From NCBI GenBank assembly GCA_013400155.1, contig VXBM01000009.1, forward strand, positions 804,240-868,239: 64,000 nt of DNA. Direction: 5' to 3'. This document shows positions 37,466 to 49,889 of this stretch, in pieces (position 1 is the first letter of the stretch; each line of letters begins with the position of its first letter). The stretch comes from Helopsaltes ochotensis. Its lineage: Eukaryota; Chordata; Aves; Passeriformes; Locustellidae. The notes under the pieces are model-generated. The model was not told the DNA's origin and searched no databases. It saw only the letters and a list, made by a program, of their open reading frames with translations. The position numbers and the translations under genes are program-made.

Positions 37466-39657
37466 CAACAGAAACAGTCACAATCAAGTTCCTCTAGCTA
37501 AATAAAAAGAGAAATGCCTTTTGTTGTTGTTGCTGTTACTCTTGAAGAGGGTTTAACTGAGACAGGACAGTCTTACCCATTTTTAGGATGAGAATATTCC
37601 AATATATTGTGAAAGACAGGAATGTTTAAAAGTGCAATATTAATATAGGCCAAATAGTCCCAGGGTAAGGTATCAACTAAATGGCTGATTGGGGAAATCT
37701 TGATTTTGTATTCAGGTATAAAATGTTTGAAATCTGACTTAGGAAGTTTCATTTTGCATGAGAGCTTATGCAGCTGAGATGAAAAGGCTCCATTAAGATA
37801 GAAATTTGAGGATACAGTCAGAGGACTTGTTTGTTGGAAATATTATTTCACTCCTCCCAAAAAATTGCTTTGGTCAAATTATTTCACTCAAAATACGTGT
37901 CTTGCAGGAAGCAAAAACCTATATGATCACTGCAACAGTAAAGCTCCCACACAAAATAAAATGAAGAGACCACAACATTTCGTACCAGTGTACTAGAAAG
38001 AGCTGGTGAGATGGCAGGACCTGAATGAGCTTAGGGCAGAGATGATGAATCAAGTTGGGAGTGAGGGAAGCTGGAGAACTGAACAGTAAGTCTAAAATGC
38101 AGTGTCTAATGCCTGATAGGCTGGTAGCTAGGAACATTTATTTTGAAAGATTGCATGCTCAGGTAAAGCAGATAAACTCCAAGGAACAGAATTGGAATTG
38201 AGCAAATTAATAGAGCTCAAATTGTTTCCCGTTCTGAAAAAAAAACAAACCAGAAAAGCCAAGATTGAACATTTCAGGAATTGCAGTTCTAAAAGCAGAA
38301 TAAAATTTGCAGAGATATCAGAAAGACAAACCAGTGAGTTTTCTGAGCAAATTGGCTTTCTTTAATCACTATGCAGTTCCAAAAGGAAAGCAAACAACTT
38401 TCAGAGACTATCAAACAGATGTGAAGAATGAAGGTGCAGTGCTGAAGGGAGATCTTGTATTTCTCTTTCAGTTAAATCGAAAGCTGAAGAGGACTTCGTA
38501 TTGTATGGACAATTTTCAGGCAAACAGTAATTAGAAGTTACGTATCTGAATAGAGAGATTGAGGTATTTAATTTGAAAAGACCAGTGAATGATTGCTTTA
38601 TCTCCTTCATTATCAGAGTGTGTTAGAACTCAGCTGCATATTTCAGATGTATCTACTGGTTCACTGCATACTAAGTACAAGGGGATATAGATTTAAAACA
38701 CTAAGATTTAACTACTACACTGTGGGGAATGGTGGTAGTTTAAATTCCAGTGATAACCAGAGGACATTCCGACAGATGCTTAGTGTCTGTAATTAGTGTG
38801 GGAAGCAGACTCCAAGCAGAAGTCTTTAAAGTTTAAATCTCACAAGGGAAAGATAAAGACTTAATATGAAGGAGAAAAAAATGTAAAAAAAGAAAAATCT
38901 TACCTGACAGGTTTTTTTGGTTGTTAATTGTAATTCTGTCCTGGCTTGCAGTATTCGCAAAGGGATTTTTGGTACCATAGTTTTCCTGAGGCAGACCTAC
39001 ATTTTTCATTCAGGCCTTGATTTCCTGTTGTATGATTGCATATAGTGAGCTCTTGACAAAGGCATCATGTGGTGCCTGCAAAGTTATATTCCTATTCTTT
39101 TCATGTGCTTCAGACCTCATGTACAGCATACCCCAGAAGAGAAAGTGGTCATTGTTCTATCTGGATGTAGTTTTAAGAACACCAAAATCACTTTTACAGG
39201 TGCCTCTGGCAGCAACCTTAGTCTCATCATTAAATAGATATTCTTGATTATGATGCATTTATTACTGCTGACTGAATCTAAAAACCCTTCACAAGAAAGG
39301 GACATCATACAAGACTCAAATTGCTTTCCTGTAATATTTTTTAGTTTTATTCTTCAAGGGCAAACATCTGATAGGGAAGGATTTCTGGTTTCAACTGCAT
39401 CCACCTCTGTAGTTGGCTGGTATGGGCTTATTGTCAGGAAGCAACTCAGTGTCATTGCTGATGTGTTCCACCTACTGGATTCCCCAGCTCTGCCAGGCTC
39501 TATGCCCTTGACAGTGTCCTTGCTATCTCCCTACTGGATATAATTTGAAATACTGCAGGTTGGTTTTTTTTCTTAACACCCTGCTCAAGGTTAGATTTTA
39601 GACCATGCTAGGCAGATCTGTAATAGCAAATAGTTGCTTGATCATGAGTCCTGTCAA

Positions 39658-39703
39658 TTAGCCATCTATGGTTCAAGACAATAGCCATCTATGGTTCAAG
39701 ACA
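39658..39703. repeat. Near-perfect 23-bp tandem duplication
   Basis: The 21-base block starting AGCCATCTATGGTTCAAGAC occurs twice in a row with a 23-base period (39658-39680 and 39681-39703); only the second base of the unit differs between the copies. Near identity means it arose recently by slippage. The copy number may vary between individuals. Confidence 0.96.
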
Positions 39704-42674
39704 ATTTGATTTAATTGAATACCATTAGTTTGGTAATTTTTAAGGATGGGAATGTGATATTAATTTACTATACTCTCAAATAAAAAATAGATGTTCTTTA
39801 CCACGTTTTAGCTTTCATTTTCAAATAGCTTATCACAGATTTTGACCACATTGCAAAGCTGTCATTTATGAAGTCCATTGCAGCAGACTTTATTTTTTCT
39901 TCTGCTGTTTTAGCAGTATCATTTGAAGGACTTTACATATTAACTGAGCTCAATGTGAAAGATATCACATTTTTTTAACATCAGTCGAAGTTATACATTT
40001 AAATAGATCTTGGAGTAAAAAACAGCAAAACTATACAAAATAAATAAAAGGTTTGTACAAGAAGGGAGTGAAGACGAGAATGAAAAGTGTGCCAAATCAA
40101 GATCCAGTATTTCACTTTTACTCATTCTGACTCCAAAGATCTTCATCATTGCTATGTGGCTTTATTGCCCTTCCGAAATCTATCCACAGAACCTCCACCA
40201 TCTGTCACTAACCTTCCTTCCCTGAGGACCAGATTCCCAGCTGATGGAAAAAGTGCAACCCCAATGATTCCTTTACATGTGACCTGATTTTGATTCAGAC
40301 TTTGCCCCAGGGTTGCTTTGTCTACTGCCATCACTCCTGTTGTCAGACCTGACACAGGCTGAGTTTCTCCCAGAGGCTTGGCAAGGAGTGACCTCAGCAT
40401 CCTTGCACAATTCCATTAGCTTAAAACCAGGTTGCCCTGTAGGACCTGGTTATAGTTATGGGACATAGGCTGAAAGCTCTTCAAGAAAAATGTTTAATCT
40501 CATTATGATCTGGAATTTCATCTACAGAAGCCTCAAGGTGAAATGGAGGTTACAGTTGTACAGCAATGCTCATTGATTGATTGTTTCACTCTTCAGTAAT
40601 GTTGCCCTTTTTCATGACTGTCACTTCCAGAAAATATGTATTATCCTAATCTTTAAAGAATGGTCAAGACTATGGCACAATATTAACTACATCTTCAAAT
40701 GGTCTTCTGCTTTTTCAAGAAATGTGTTTTCTCAGCAGAAATCCACTCTTTGATGACATGAGTTCACAGTAAACTGATACACCCATGACTATATCAATTT
40801 TTTAGCAAAATTACAGGTTTTCCCATGAAATTTGTATCAATGGATGCATATCCGAAGACATGTTTTTTGATACTTTTTTTGCAAATACTGCTCTCTATAA
40901 ATCTTCAAATATCTGTTAATTGGAACTAAAATAATTTTGAAATTCTTTTTATTTCATTACTTTTTCATGCTCTCCCTCTACTTTTAGTTCTTCTCTTCCC
41001 ATCCTGTTTTAAATTCTCCAAGATGGATTACGAAATAAGCACCTTTCATAGGTCTCCTATTTGTTGGTTCCTGATTCAGATTATGAAGGTCTTCCCTTCC
41101 CCCTGGAAGGGGAGAAAGGGATACAACAGATGGTTCTCTCTTTTTGACTACTTATTTGGTGAGGTCTGCATTTTCTTTTTGGAACTACTTTCTGATGAGT
41201 TAGAAAAAAAAAACCCTTATCTCTGCAGTATGTTTTACTTTCTGAAGTAGGTTTTCTCTGACAACCCCAGCTGTAGCACTCATACCACTTTTCTCCTTAC
41301 TCAGTTTTTAAAAGGGAGAATATTTTTTTGTGAAGTCAGCTTGGCAGCAGTGCTTATTTGCTCTTTCTTCATTTGCTGGCCATTTCTCATTACCTGCCTC
41401 TCTCTACACTGTGGTGAATGTATACACAGCACCCTATTTTAGTCAAGACACAGCAGAACTAATAAAATACATCACTGGGCAGGAAAAATTCTAATACTGC
41501 CTTTCATTAACAAGAAAATGAGACAAGTCACAGGATTCATAAATAAAAACCTAGATGCAGTATAAAAAATTAACAATGCAGAATCATTACTTTTAGTTCC
41601 CCAGCCTCATAAACAGGCATTTGTTTAGTTCTGTTTCCAAAAGGCCTGAGCATATAGCAAGAATAGTAATTTTTATCCCTTTGTTCCGTGTTTCAATAAC
41701 CATTGATATTGCATCTGTATGCTACCAGATAACTCAAAATACAAATTTTATCCAGGCTGAGGGCAGGGAAGGGCAAGGAAGGAAGGCTTGCTGGCATTTC
41801 TTCAAAAGCACTGATGCATACAACACAGTGTTTAAACCTTTTTATTTTTAGGCATGTAGGAAAAGAGATAATGTACTGAAACTTATTCCAGGAGAAAGAC
41901 TGAGACTTCAAAGTCAGCACAGCAACATCTTTTGAGCAAAACTGACCATATAGAATGAGTTTAAATTGGCTTCTTACTTTGCTTCATGGGATTTTCTTTT
42001 GATCTCATACCACAGGACCTAAAGACAGATTTATTCTGTGATCACACTGCAGCCCAAATCCATTGACTAGTAAAGAGTTTGCGGGGATGCTCCCCGTTTC
42101 AAGTAAGCCCTAATCTCTTGAGAATAACATAAAGAATTAATTTTCTGGATTTTTCTTTTTTTTTCAAGGGAGATCTCCTGGAAATTATCCTAGGAAGATT
42201 GCCTTCTGGATGTGCTGAGACATTCCACATGCAAACCATGTAGTATACTTTTCCTTCAGTATACCTTGCTTCCTTTTAGCCCCAAGTACCAACTGAATGT
42301 GCAATAGAAATCTTCATCTTATTTTTTTATTTGACTTTACTCAATGAAAAGATTATTGACAAGTCAGCTTGTTTTGAAGAGAAATTTTTACAAAGTTTTA
42401 AAAGCAACAAGATTTCCAGCAGAATTGTAAACTGTGAAAGAGTTGCAGCAATGTTTTTGCTAAAGAATGTTTTTTCCTCTGGCTGTCAAAAGAAATTTTG
42501 CAAAGACAGACTTTTCTTAGACACAGATTTTGGTGATGATAGCCAAAAAAAGGTTTATGCCTTTTCAGGAAAACTCTCTGATCACTGAACACACAGGGAG
42601 AGGTCAGATTGAAAATTTGAAACAAAAAAAACCCCTTTTTACACCAATCATTTTTTCCAGAAAAACAAGATTTT

Positions 42675-42701
42675 TCTCTCTCTCTATCTCTCTATCTCTC
42701 T
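42675..42701. repeat. CT-rich (TCTCTATC-type) simple repeat
   Basis: A pyrimidine-rich run built from TC and TATC units. It is short and imperfect. Confidence 0.85.
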
Positions 42702-43943
42702 GGATGTGAACAACTGCATTTTAAAGTCTCAGAAATTGTTGCAGGAGCTGTCATATTCCAGTAATTTGAAACAATAGCTCCATTTATAGGTAATAATGCA
42801 GTTTCAGCTCAATATCAAAAACATAGGCCAAAAGAAGATCCTGCTGTTGCAAATTGTCATGGGAACTTTCAGTAGTGTTTTCAGAGAAAGTCTGAGGCAC
42901 AGTTTTAGACTCTAGGGGAGGTCTGCAAATGACAAACCCAGAGGAGTCTGTTAGGGAAAAAAACAACTGTAGTCAAAGACAATAAGTTTGTAAGGAGATT
43001 TCAGGCTTTAAGTAAATTAATAAATGTACAGTTGAATTTAGAGGTTTTAACCTCTTTAATTTAGCTTTTTTAAGAAGACATTATTGGTATAATATTCCAA
43101 TAGCTTAGTGAGAAAAAATAAAAAGTCCGGGATCAATTATAACAAAAAGGAAAAAAACCCAAATATTTTAATTTCTTTTAATTTATAAGTTTATTGTGCT
43201 GTTTGGGAAAGTAGCTCAGAGAAAGCTGATTGACAGAAGTGCTCTTGAACTCTTATTGCTGTAAGAATCTTCCTATTCTTGAGGTTGGTCTTTCAGGCAC
43301 AAAAAATCATCTTTCCTCCAGAGGTGATCTTCAGGGACTGTTTTTCAGCATGTTTTTATTTTTCACCTAAGAATAGCCAGACACTGTTCAAGCAGTAAAG
43401 GACCACCAGATGGACACTACATACTTTTGACATTGCTCTGTGTATGAAGTGCAGAAATAAATGCCTTTTAAATATCACACAGTTTCTGGTAAAGTGAAAG
43501 TAGGTTCTTTCCTTGAGTAGCAATTAATAGGGTTCTAGAGGTTTTCCATCTGAATTTTTTTTTACTTTGAAAGCTCTTTTAATTGATAAAATGTTGCTGT
43601 CTATTCCACCAAGAATATCTGTCTTCTTTTGTCTTCCTTTGTTCAGCTTTTCTACTTCTACCACCTTTCCTTTTGAAAAACTGTATTTCTGATTGTAGTT
43701 TTTCTTACTTGTCTGTTATCTTACTTGCTTTAGATTGAAAACTATCTCTTCATTCTGGAAAAGTTCCTGCCTGAAACAACTACACACACAAAAGGAGGAG
43801 GGAATTTATCATGGGAACTTGGAATACTTCCATGGTATTCAGAGTAGGGATTCCCACCTCATCTGTTAAAACATAATTACCTCATCGCAGACAATATGCC
43901 TCATTTTTGTCTAGCCTGCTATCTATGCCTTTTTCAATTATAT

Positions 43944-44063
43944 TAAAATGTCCCTGAGTAGGTTATTTTTTATTATCTTTCACTTTCTTTTTGCTTTATT
44001 TATTGAAACATCTCTGAGCATGTGTTTTTTATTACCTTGCAGATTCTTTTTGCTTTATTTACT
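43944..44063. repeat. Degenerate ~60-bp tandem duplication
   Basis: Two adjacent copies share the words CTGAG, TTTTTTATTA and TTCTTTTTGCTTTATTTA at the same spacing (first copy about 43944-44003, second about 44004-44063). The copies have diverged at roughly one base in five by eye. The unit is AT-rich and not part of a family I know. Confidence 0.85.
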
Positions 44064-44572
44064 ATGGATTTTAAGTTTTTATTTCAAGCACTAAGGTGCA
44101 TCACTGTACAGAAGCATGCCTTGTTATAAGCATGCTCAAGTTTGTTGACAGCAGCCAGTTCAGGATCAGTGATGTTCTCATCTTGAATTGGCAGGCAAGT
44201 GACTTTTATTATATTTATGATATCATAAAAAGTAGTATTTTCTCAGCTTATTATGAAACCCACTCAATAGCTTAGGGAAAAGACAAGAACTCAACCAAAA
44301 CATTCCTCAACACTCTAAGCCTCTGCCCCCCGGTCTTTTGTGGGATACCTATATGTGTCTCTGTTCTGATCAATTTGTGAGGCCTCACAATAGTGAGGTC
44401 AGCAACCTCTAAGGTGAGGGATTTCTGGTAATACCAAAGAGCTTCAGAAACTTGAGAAAAAAAAACAAACAAAATTGTTTCTGAGATAGTGTTGTTCACA
44501 TAAAAATGTGTGACAGTCATCTGATAACTGATATTTTCTTTCTTTCTTCACTTCGGACTGCGTGGTGCACAG

Positions 44573-44658
44573 AAACAAATGAAGAACTTCTCCATGAGAA
44601 CCGGACACAAATACCTGTAGCCTTTTACAAAAATCGCCATGCTACAAGCCTACCCCAA
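44573..44658 (+). other. Weak candidate exon, unconfirmed
   Basis: An 86-base open stretch is bounded by an acceptor-like end (pyrimidine run TTTTCTTTCTTTCTTCACTT about 20 bases upstream, no intervening AG, then GTGCACAG) and a GTACTT donor-like start. It reads ETNEELLHENRTQIPVAFYK onward in the frame open from 44506 to 44745. The composition looks more protein-like than other ORFs here, but I do not recognise the peptide and the donor is only fair. Chance is the leading alternative. Confidence 0.15.
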
Positions 44659-45660
44659 GTACTTATATTTGCAGTCGTGCAATGTCCTCTCCTCGGAAGG
44701 TCAGCTTCAGCTCCTACTCCTGGGGGAGTTATTCTTGTCACATGAATGCTTATGCTTTGCTAACTTTTGTAGGGACTGTTGAAAGGCAATTGCAGGCAGT
44801 GCAAAACAAAGCTCTGATTAACATAGTTGTTATGATTTGAGCCAAGAAGGCCTGCTGGAAATTTTCCCCCTTCATTTTTCTTCACTTTTGGACTGTGTTC
44901 TTAGGAAAAATAATCAACATTTCCAGTGAGTTTCGATGATACCCATATTTAACACTTCTGTTAAACTGCTATATTGAGATCCCAACTCATTTTAACTGTT
45001 TATGTAAGACTAATTATTGGACGCTAGCTGCAAGATAATAGGTCCTTTAAACAGACTAAAGCAATGCCCTCTAATTTTACTAAATAAAAACTCTGTAAAG
45101 TAATGTTAATTAACTAACTCTAAGTGTCTTGTGACTAATCTTTCCATGCACAACCACATCTGTGGTTCAATATGCTTCATAAAAAAATATGAGGTTCAAA
45201 AGAAACTGGTGACAATTTTAAAAAGTCAATTCTTTAATATGAGTTTTTTCTAACAAAATACTATTTATCTTTTTCCAGAAATAGAAAGCCAAAATACTAG
45301 AACTAGTCGCCAATAAGAGTATCAATCCAGTTTACTTAACACTTTCTATAGCAGAGTATCTAAGAAAAAATATTTATTTCATGAGAATAGTCCTGAAACA
45401 TTATATAGCAGCCTCAGTATCAATCCATGATTGATATCACTTAGAGCACTGGACTAGCAGATTGGATCTGGGTCAAGAGTGTGCTTCCGAAGTGAGATTC
45501 ATGCTCTTATCTGGATTCTCATGGAGTGGTCCTTGGAGATCTTGAACGGTACCACCTTACATGAAGCTAAACTGGAAGAGGAGCTCCAGGAGAATGGCTA
45601 GTGCACTCTATCAACCAATGCTCACTCAATCCATCAGTCCAAAACAGAATTACACTGGAG

Positions 45661-45780
45661 AAATAAAAAACAACAGCAACAACAACATCAACAAAAAGAA
45701 AAAGCTCAAAACAAAACCAAAAACAACCAAAAATCCCCTACAGAAAACCCAAAACAAAACAAAAAACAAACAAAACCTCC
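45661..45780. repeat. A/C-rich low-complexity run
   Basis: A long stretch made almost only of A and C words (CAACAACA, CAAAACAAAA, AAACCAAA). The plus ORF across it (45561-45851) is lysine- and asparagine-rich purely because of this composition and is not a gene. Confidence 0.85.
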
Positions 45781-47407
45781 AGAACTTACTGCCAATTGTT
45801 TTCCCTACAGATGGTATATTCCAACCAGTCTGTCACTGTGTGGTAACATAGGCACAACCATGTTCTTCTTCTCTTGTAATAGCAAGGTGCAGTCCCTTCA
45901 TAGGAGTCTGAAGGTACTTAGTGCATCACTTTATATCTACATGGAATACATTTTAATCCATGCCTCAATATTGCACAAGCATTTTTTTTTTCATCATGCT
46001 ACAACTCAATTCATAAAGAAATTAGTAAAAAGTGAAAAACAGCTTTAAGCCTAAATAAAAAAGTTTGACTGCCAAAGATGACCGTGAAACAATGAGATTT
46101 CTACACACCATCTGCCTGTGCATTATTCAGGTAAACACTACGCTTGAGCATCAACAAAAGGGGTTTGAGTGTTTGTGGGTTTTATTAGCTTTGAACCAGT
46201 AAAATTTAATCATCATAGTAAGAAATAAATGCATAAAAATAATCAGAAAAGATGTCTATAAGTACGTATATACTTGTTCACTGATGGCCAATATGGGATT
46301 GAAACATGTTCTACCCCTCAAGAATGAAGAAGAAAACCACCCTCAATAATTTATACCCCAGGCATCTTTTATTTTCAACTTTTGAACTCCTTTTTCATTG
46401 CTACCTCTGAGGATAACCTTGACTCATAGCAATGTAAGGTAAAAAGGGAATGGCAGCTTGAAAGAAAGGATTGCCACTTTTCAGCATAAGTCTGCCAAGT
46501 TGACAGCCAGAAAACATTACCAGCTGGAAAATTGTCCTTGGAGAGGTGTTTTGGTCTCCTTCACCATGAGCACACATGCAAGCATTGTATTAGAATGCAT
46601 TTATTTATTTTGATTTTTTAATGTGTTTTATTTGTTTGAGTTCAAGTGATATCCATGGACGCAGTTTACATCTTCAGAAATCTTCTTTGTCTCTTCTGTC
46701 CTCCAGTCATTCTATGAGTGAGCAGCTCATGTCACCAGCATTCTTACAAAGCATGAAATTTTGCAGATGAAACCTCAAGTGAACTGTTCCCATTATGGTT
46801 CAGTAAATGCCTCCCAGATTCTTCCACACAGAAGAAACCTCATTTCCTCCTTTGGAGTTTATTACATGGTCTGTTTGCAAATGTTTTTTCCTTTACTTAC
46901 CTTTCAAATCTTATTCTGCAGGTATAATTCTTAAGCCAAGTAACTTCCTTAACGATAATGAGCAACTACTTGAGAAAAGGTTTTGTGTTTTCTAGGGGAT
47001 CGAGAGAAAAATCTTTACCCCACCAAGAGGAAAATTCTGTAGACATGTACAGTACAGCAAAAAACTAAAAACAGCCAAATACAAAACCAAGCAAAAATAA
47101 ACCAAAACAAGCAAACAAGTCAGAAGGTAAGCAGCAGTTTTGTCAGGAGGCTGGTACAATTAGGTTCTTTGGAGGAACACGTGCCTGAGTAATTATCTGA
47201 GTAAGGGGAATAGTCTCATACAGTCAACATTTTCAGATTCCACAGTGACCTGACTCACATGCAGTTTTGGGCCTGGCAAATCAGACTCAAAGTTTTATGT
47301 TTCAAGGTTGTATAAAGAAGTAACATTTCTCTATTTTTTCTCTTCCTGCAAAAGTTACGCCTTACTGAAATTCATGACTCAGGAGAAATTCTTGTCCCTT
47401 TTTTAAT

Positions 47408-47475
47408 AAAAAATTAAACTTTGGTGGTTAAATTTTGGTGACAAAAATTAAAGTTTGGTGGTAAGTTCTGGTGGA
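47408..47475. repeat. Imperfect ~35-bp tandem duplication
   Basis: Two adjacent copies begin AAAAATTAAACTTTGGTGGT (47408) and AAAAATTAAAGTTTGGTGGT (47443). They differ at a few sites further on. It is a local slippage event and not a known repeat. Confidence 0.88.
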
Positions 47476-48830
47476 TATTAGCCATATGCAACATAAATTT
47501 CTCCCACATCACTGTTCCTAATATCAGCAAAGATAAACCCCTCAAAACAGAGCTTACTGTTGCATCACAGAAGATATCTAGCAAATATCACAGAGGACTG
47601 TATGCAGTATACATTTTGAGGAAGTACATTCAAAAAAGAAATAAAGGCTGATTTTTCCTCTTAGTTTCATTTGAATAATCAAACTGTAAATTGGAGCACT
47701 TAAATGGAAGTCAAGGAACTTGAAGTGTGATGGAGGAAGCAGTAATCAGTTTGAAAAGATGTTGAATCTCTGATGAGCGTTGAATATGTCAGATTAAGTT
47801 ATGTCCTAGAAAGGGAGGTTCCCTGAACAACTGCTAGTCACTTTAAATTATTCTGCATTTCAAACAGGAAATCATCCAATTAGACTAACAGCTGCAGAGA
47901 TTGGAATAAACCTTGCATATTAGAAAATTAAAGAAAATGTAGCTGAGTGCTATGGAAAGGAGCTAAGGTAAGTCATTTTCCCTCTTCTTTTCTGTAATAA
48001 AACTTAATTTCAAGGACTTTTAGGATAAGTAAATGACTGCAAATCTATTACATGTGATTAAAACAGGAAAAAACATTTACCATGAATTATGTCAGATAAC
48101 TTTTTTCATATGTATGTTCTGTTTGTCCTGAAATATCCACTGTTTTTTTCAAGGTGGGTGAAGACTTCTGTATTTCTTCTTGTCCCTGGTCCGTTCCAGT
48201 ACCATCACTATTATTTCCAAATGTTTTAAAAAATATAAGCAACAATATTATATTGAAATTACTCTTTGGGTAAGACTCATCTCCATTTGAATCTTTGTTT
48301 GCAAAAACAGTCTGAGATTGTAAACTACAAACTATATACGGAAAAGGAAAACATAGGTGAGATCAGGAAAAACAGTAACACGGAAGATAGGAATGAAATT
48401 CTCTGTAGTGAAAAAACTCAACCTCAATAACAGACAGAATTCTGATGTCAGGGAAAATAACATGATGAAAGAAAATAATATTGAAAATACAGCATACGGT
48501 TAAAACCCTTGAGCATTCTATTGTACTTGAGAAAATATATAAAACCAATATAATTTTACCTTGACACCTCCATGTAATTTCAGGATCAGAAGATGTAAGC
48601 CAGGAAGTATGTCAAAATTATCTTGAACTTTTAATAACTCGACTAATATTAGATATCATTCTAAAAAAGCAAAATGGATAGAGTGTCATGAAGTCTCAGC
48701 CACAATTTTAATTTTTTTTTGTTTGGTTTTTCTCTGTGAAGAATTGTGTTTTAAGAAAAAAGAAATCATATGGTAAATCTTTTTGTTTCCATAAAATTAT
48801 TCTTTTTTCATCATCCTCTCAGATACTTAC

Positions 48831-49079
48831 AGATACCCAACCTCCTGCAGCTTTTGGCAGTGTACATCCCATAAGTGTCCTTCCAGAGACAGGACTCATT
48901 TCTGAAGTGGTTGTTCCTGCAGGAATCCCAGGTTAGATAAGTAAATGCACTGAATGTCAGGGTGCATTCCCATGCTACATACACAATTCCTCCCACAGGA
49001 TTTCTGTCAAAGTGTTTTGCCTGGGGTCTCAGCCTCTCTGGCTTATATGCAATGTCTTGTAACTTCCCACAAGAGTTCA
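48831..49079 (-). other. Candidate host exon, phase 1/1, unrecognised protein
   Basis: The minus strand has a 249-base open stretch bounded by GTGATTTCAG before it and a consensus GTAAGT donor after it (plus-strand ACTTAC at 48825-48830). In the frame of the minus ORF 48811-49089 both ends fall after the first base of a codon, so the exon would be symmetric phase 1/1 and 83 codons long. Phase 1/1 exons are typical of extracellular modules. The peptide holds five cysteines and several aromatic residues, including VAWECTLTFSAFTYLTWDSC, with no module I can name. The pyrimidine tract is poor. The plus strand is open too, with its own TCATCCTCTCAG acceptor-like site (exon would be 48823-48931), which weakens the case. 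It could be a real exon, an exapted repeat or chance. Confidence 0.28.
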
Positions 49080-49186
49080 CTGAAATCACAATTACATCTC
49101 TAGCAGGCAGAAATACAGCCTTTATGTGCTGTGATTCCTCTCAGCCTATTTTAAAATGCTTCATTCCTCTGCTGCTTGTTAAATAA

Positions 49187-49889
49187 GCCTCAAAAAATAG
49201 TAAGAAAAAGTCTAATAATTTTCCTTTATATGCAATTTTAGATTGCTTTCTTCTGAAGATCTTTAACTAATGTTAAAGGTTAGAAAGTCCTGATAGGATC
49301 AAAGACAAATTCGTCAGGAAGAATATATCGAGGAAAGTGACTAATTTCTTATACCAGTATACATTCCCCTCACATCAAGATTTTACCTGCTCTGGAAAAA
49401 TTAGATCTGAATTGCCACTGAAAGGATTGGTTTTAGTTAAAATGTATAATTTCAATAAGGAAGTAGAAGTAAAGAAAATCCAGGAGACACTGTCCTGCTT
49501 GCAGATAGGCAGAGGATTCAAAGAAAATCTGCCTATGAGAAATGAATTTGTCTGTCCTGACAATGCAATCAGTTAGGGATAAAAACCCCTTTAAGCCATA
49601 AATGGTTTCAAAAAGTATAATTTAACTTTTAAAATGGATTAAAGAGTATCTTTCAATTGTTGATGTAATCAAAGTTTCAAATGGTTTGAGCAGAAAGCCT
49701 GTTGCCTTCAGGTTATACCGAAGGTTCTTGGGAAAACTAAAAATTTGTATTAAAATTATAGAATAAATAAAATTCACCAATGTAATAGAGCAATTATCTA
49801 ATGTATTGGGACCAAAGAGTAGCACAGCATTGCGTTAGAATGCATCAGATGGGCAAATGCATGGAAATCACTACAAAACCATTGTGGCC
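49187..49889. other. Unique AT-rich sequence, nothing recognised
   Basis: Short ORFs only (for example 49337-49576 plus and 49375-49563 minus over the same bases). No repeat family is visible. Confidence 0.45.

Larger units (their letters stand above)
37466..48700. other. Eleven kb of repeat-poor sequence, no gene recognised
   Basis: No CR1 or LTR pieces are visible. Small-scale structures are tandem duplications at 39658-39703, 43944-44063 and 47408-47475, a 16-bp palindrome at 44375-44390, a pyrimidine run at 42675-42701 and A/C-rich low-complexity runs at 45661-45780 and 47057-47120. A minus ORF at 40152-40400 (82 codons) is rich in Gly, Val and Leu and unplaced. A short plus-strand stretch at 44573-44658 has plausible splice ends. 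Confidence 0.45.

Noticed and set aside
40152..40400. An 82-codon minus ORF with gene-like composition
   Set aside because: Not recognised, open on the plus strand too (40087-40287), and no consensus splice ends found. Too weak to call.
45561..45851. A 96-codon Lys/Asn/Thr-rich plus ORF
   Set aside because: Produced by an A/C-rich low-complexity run.
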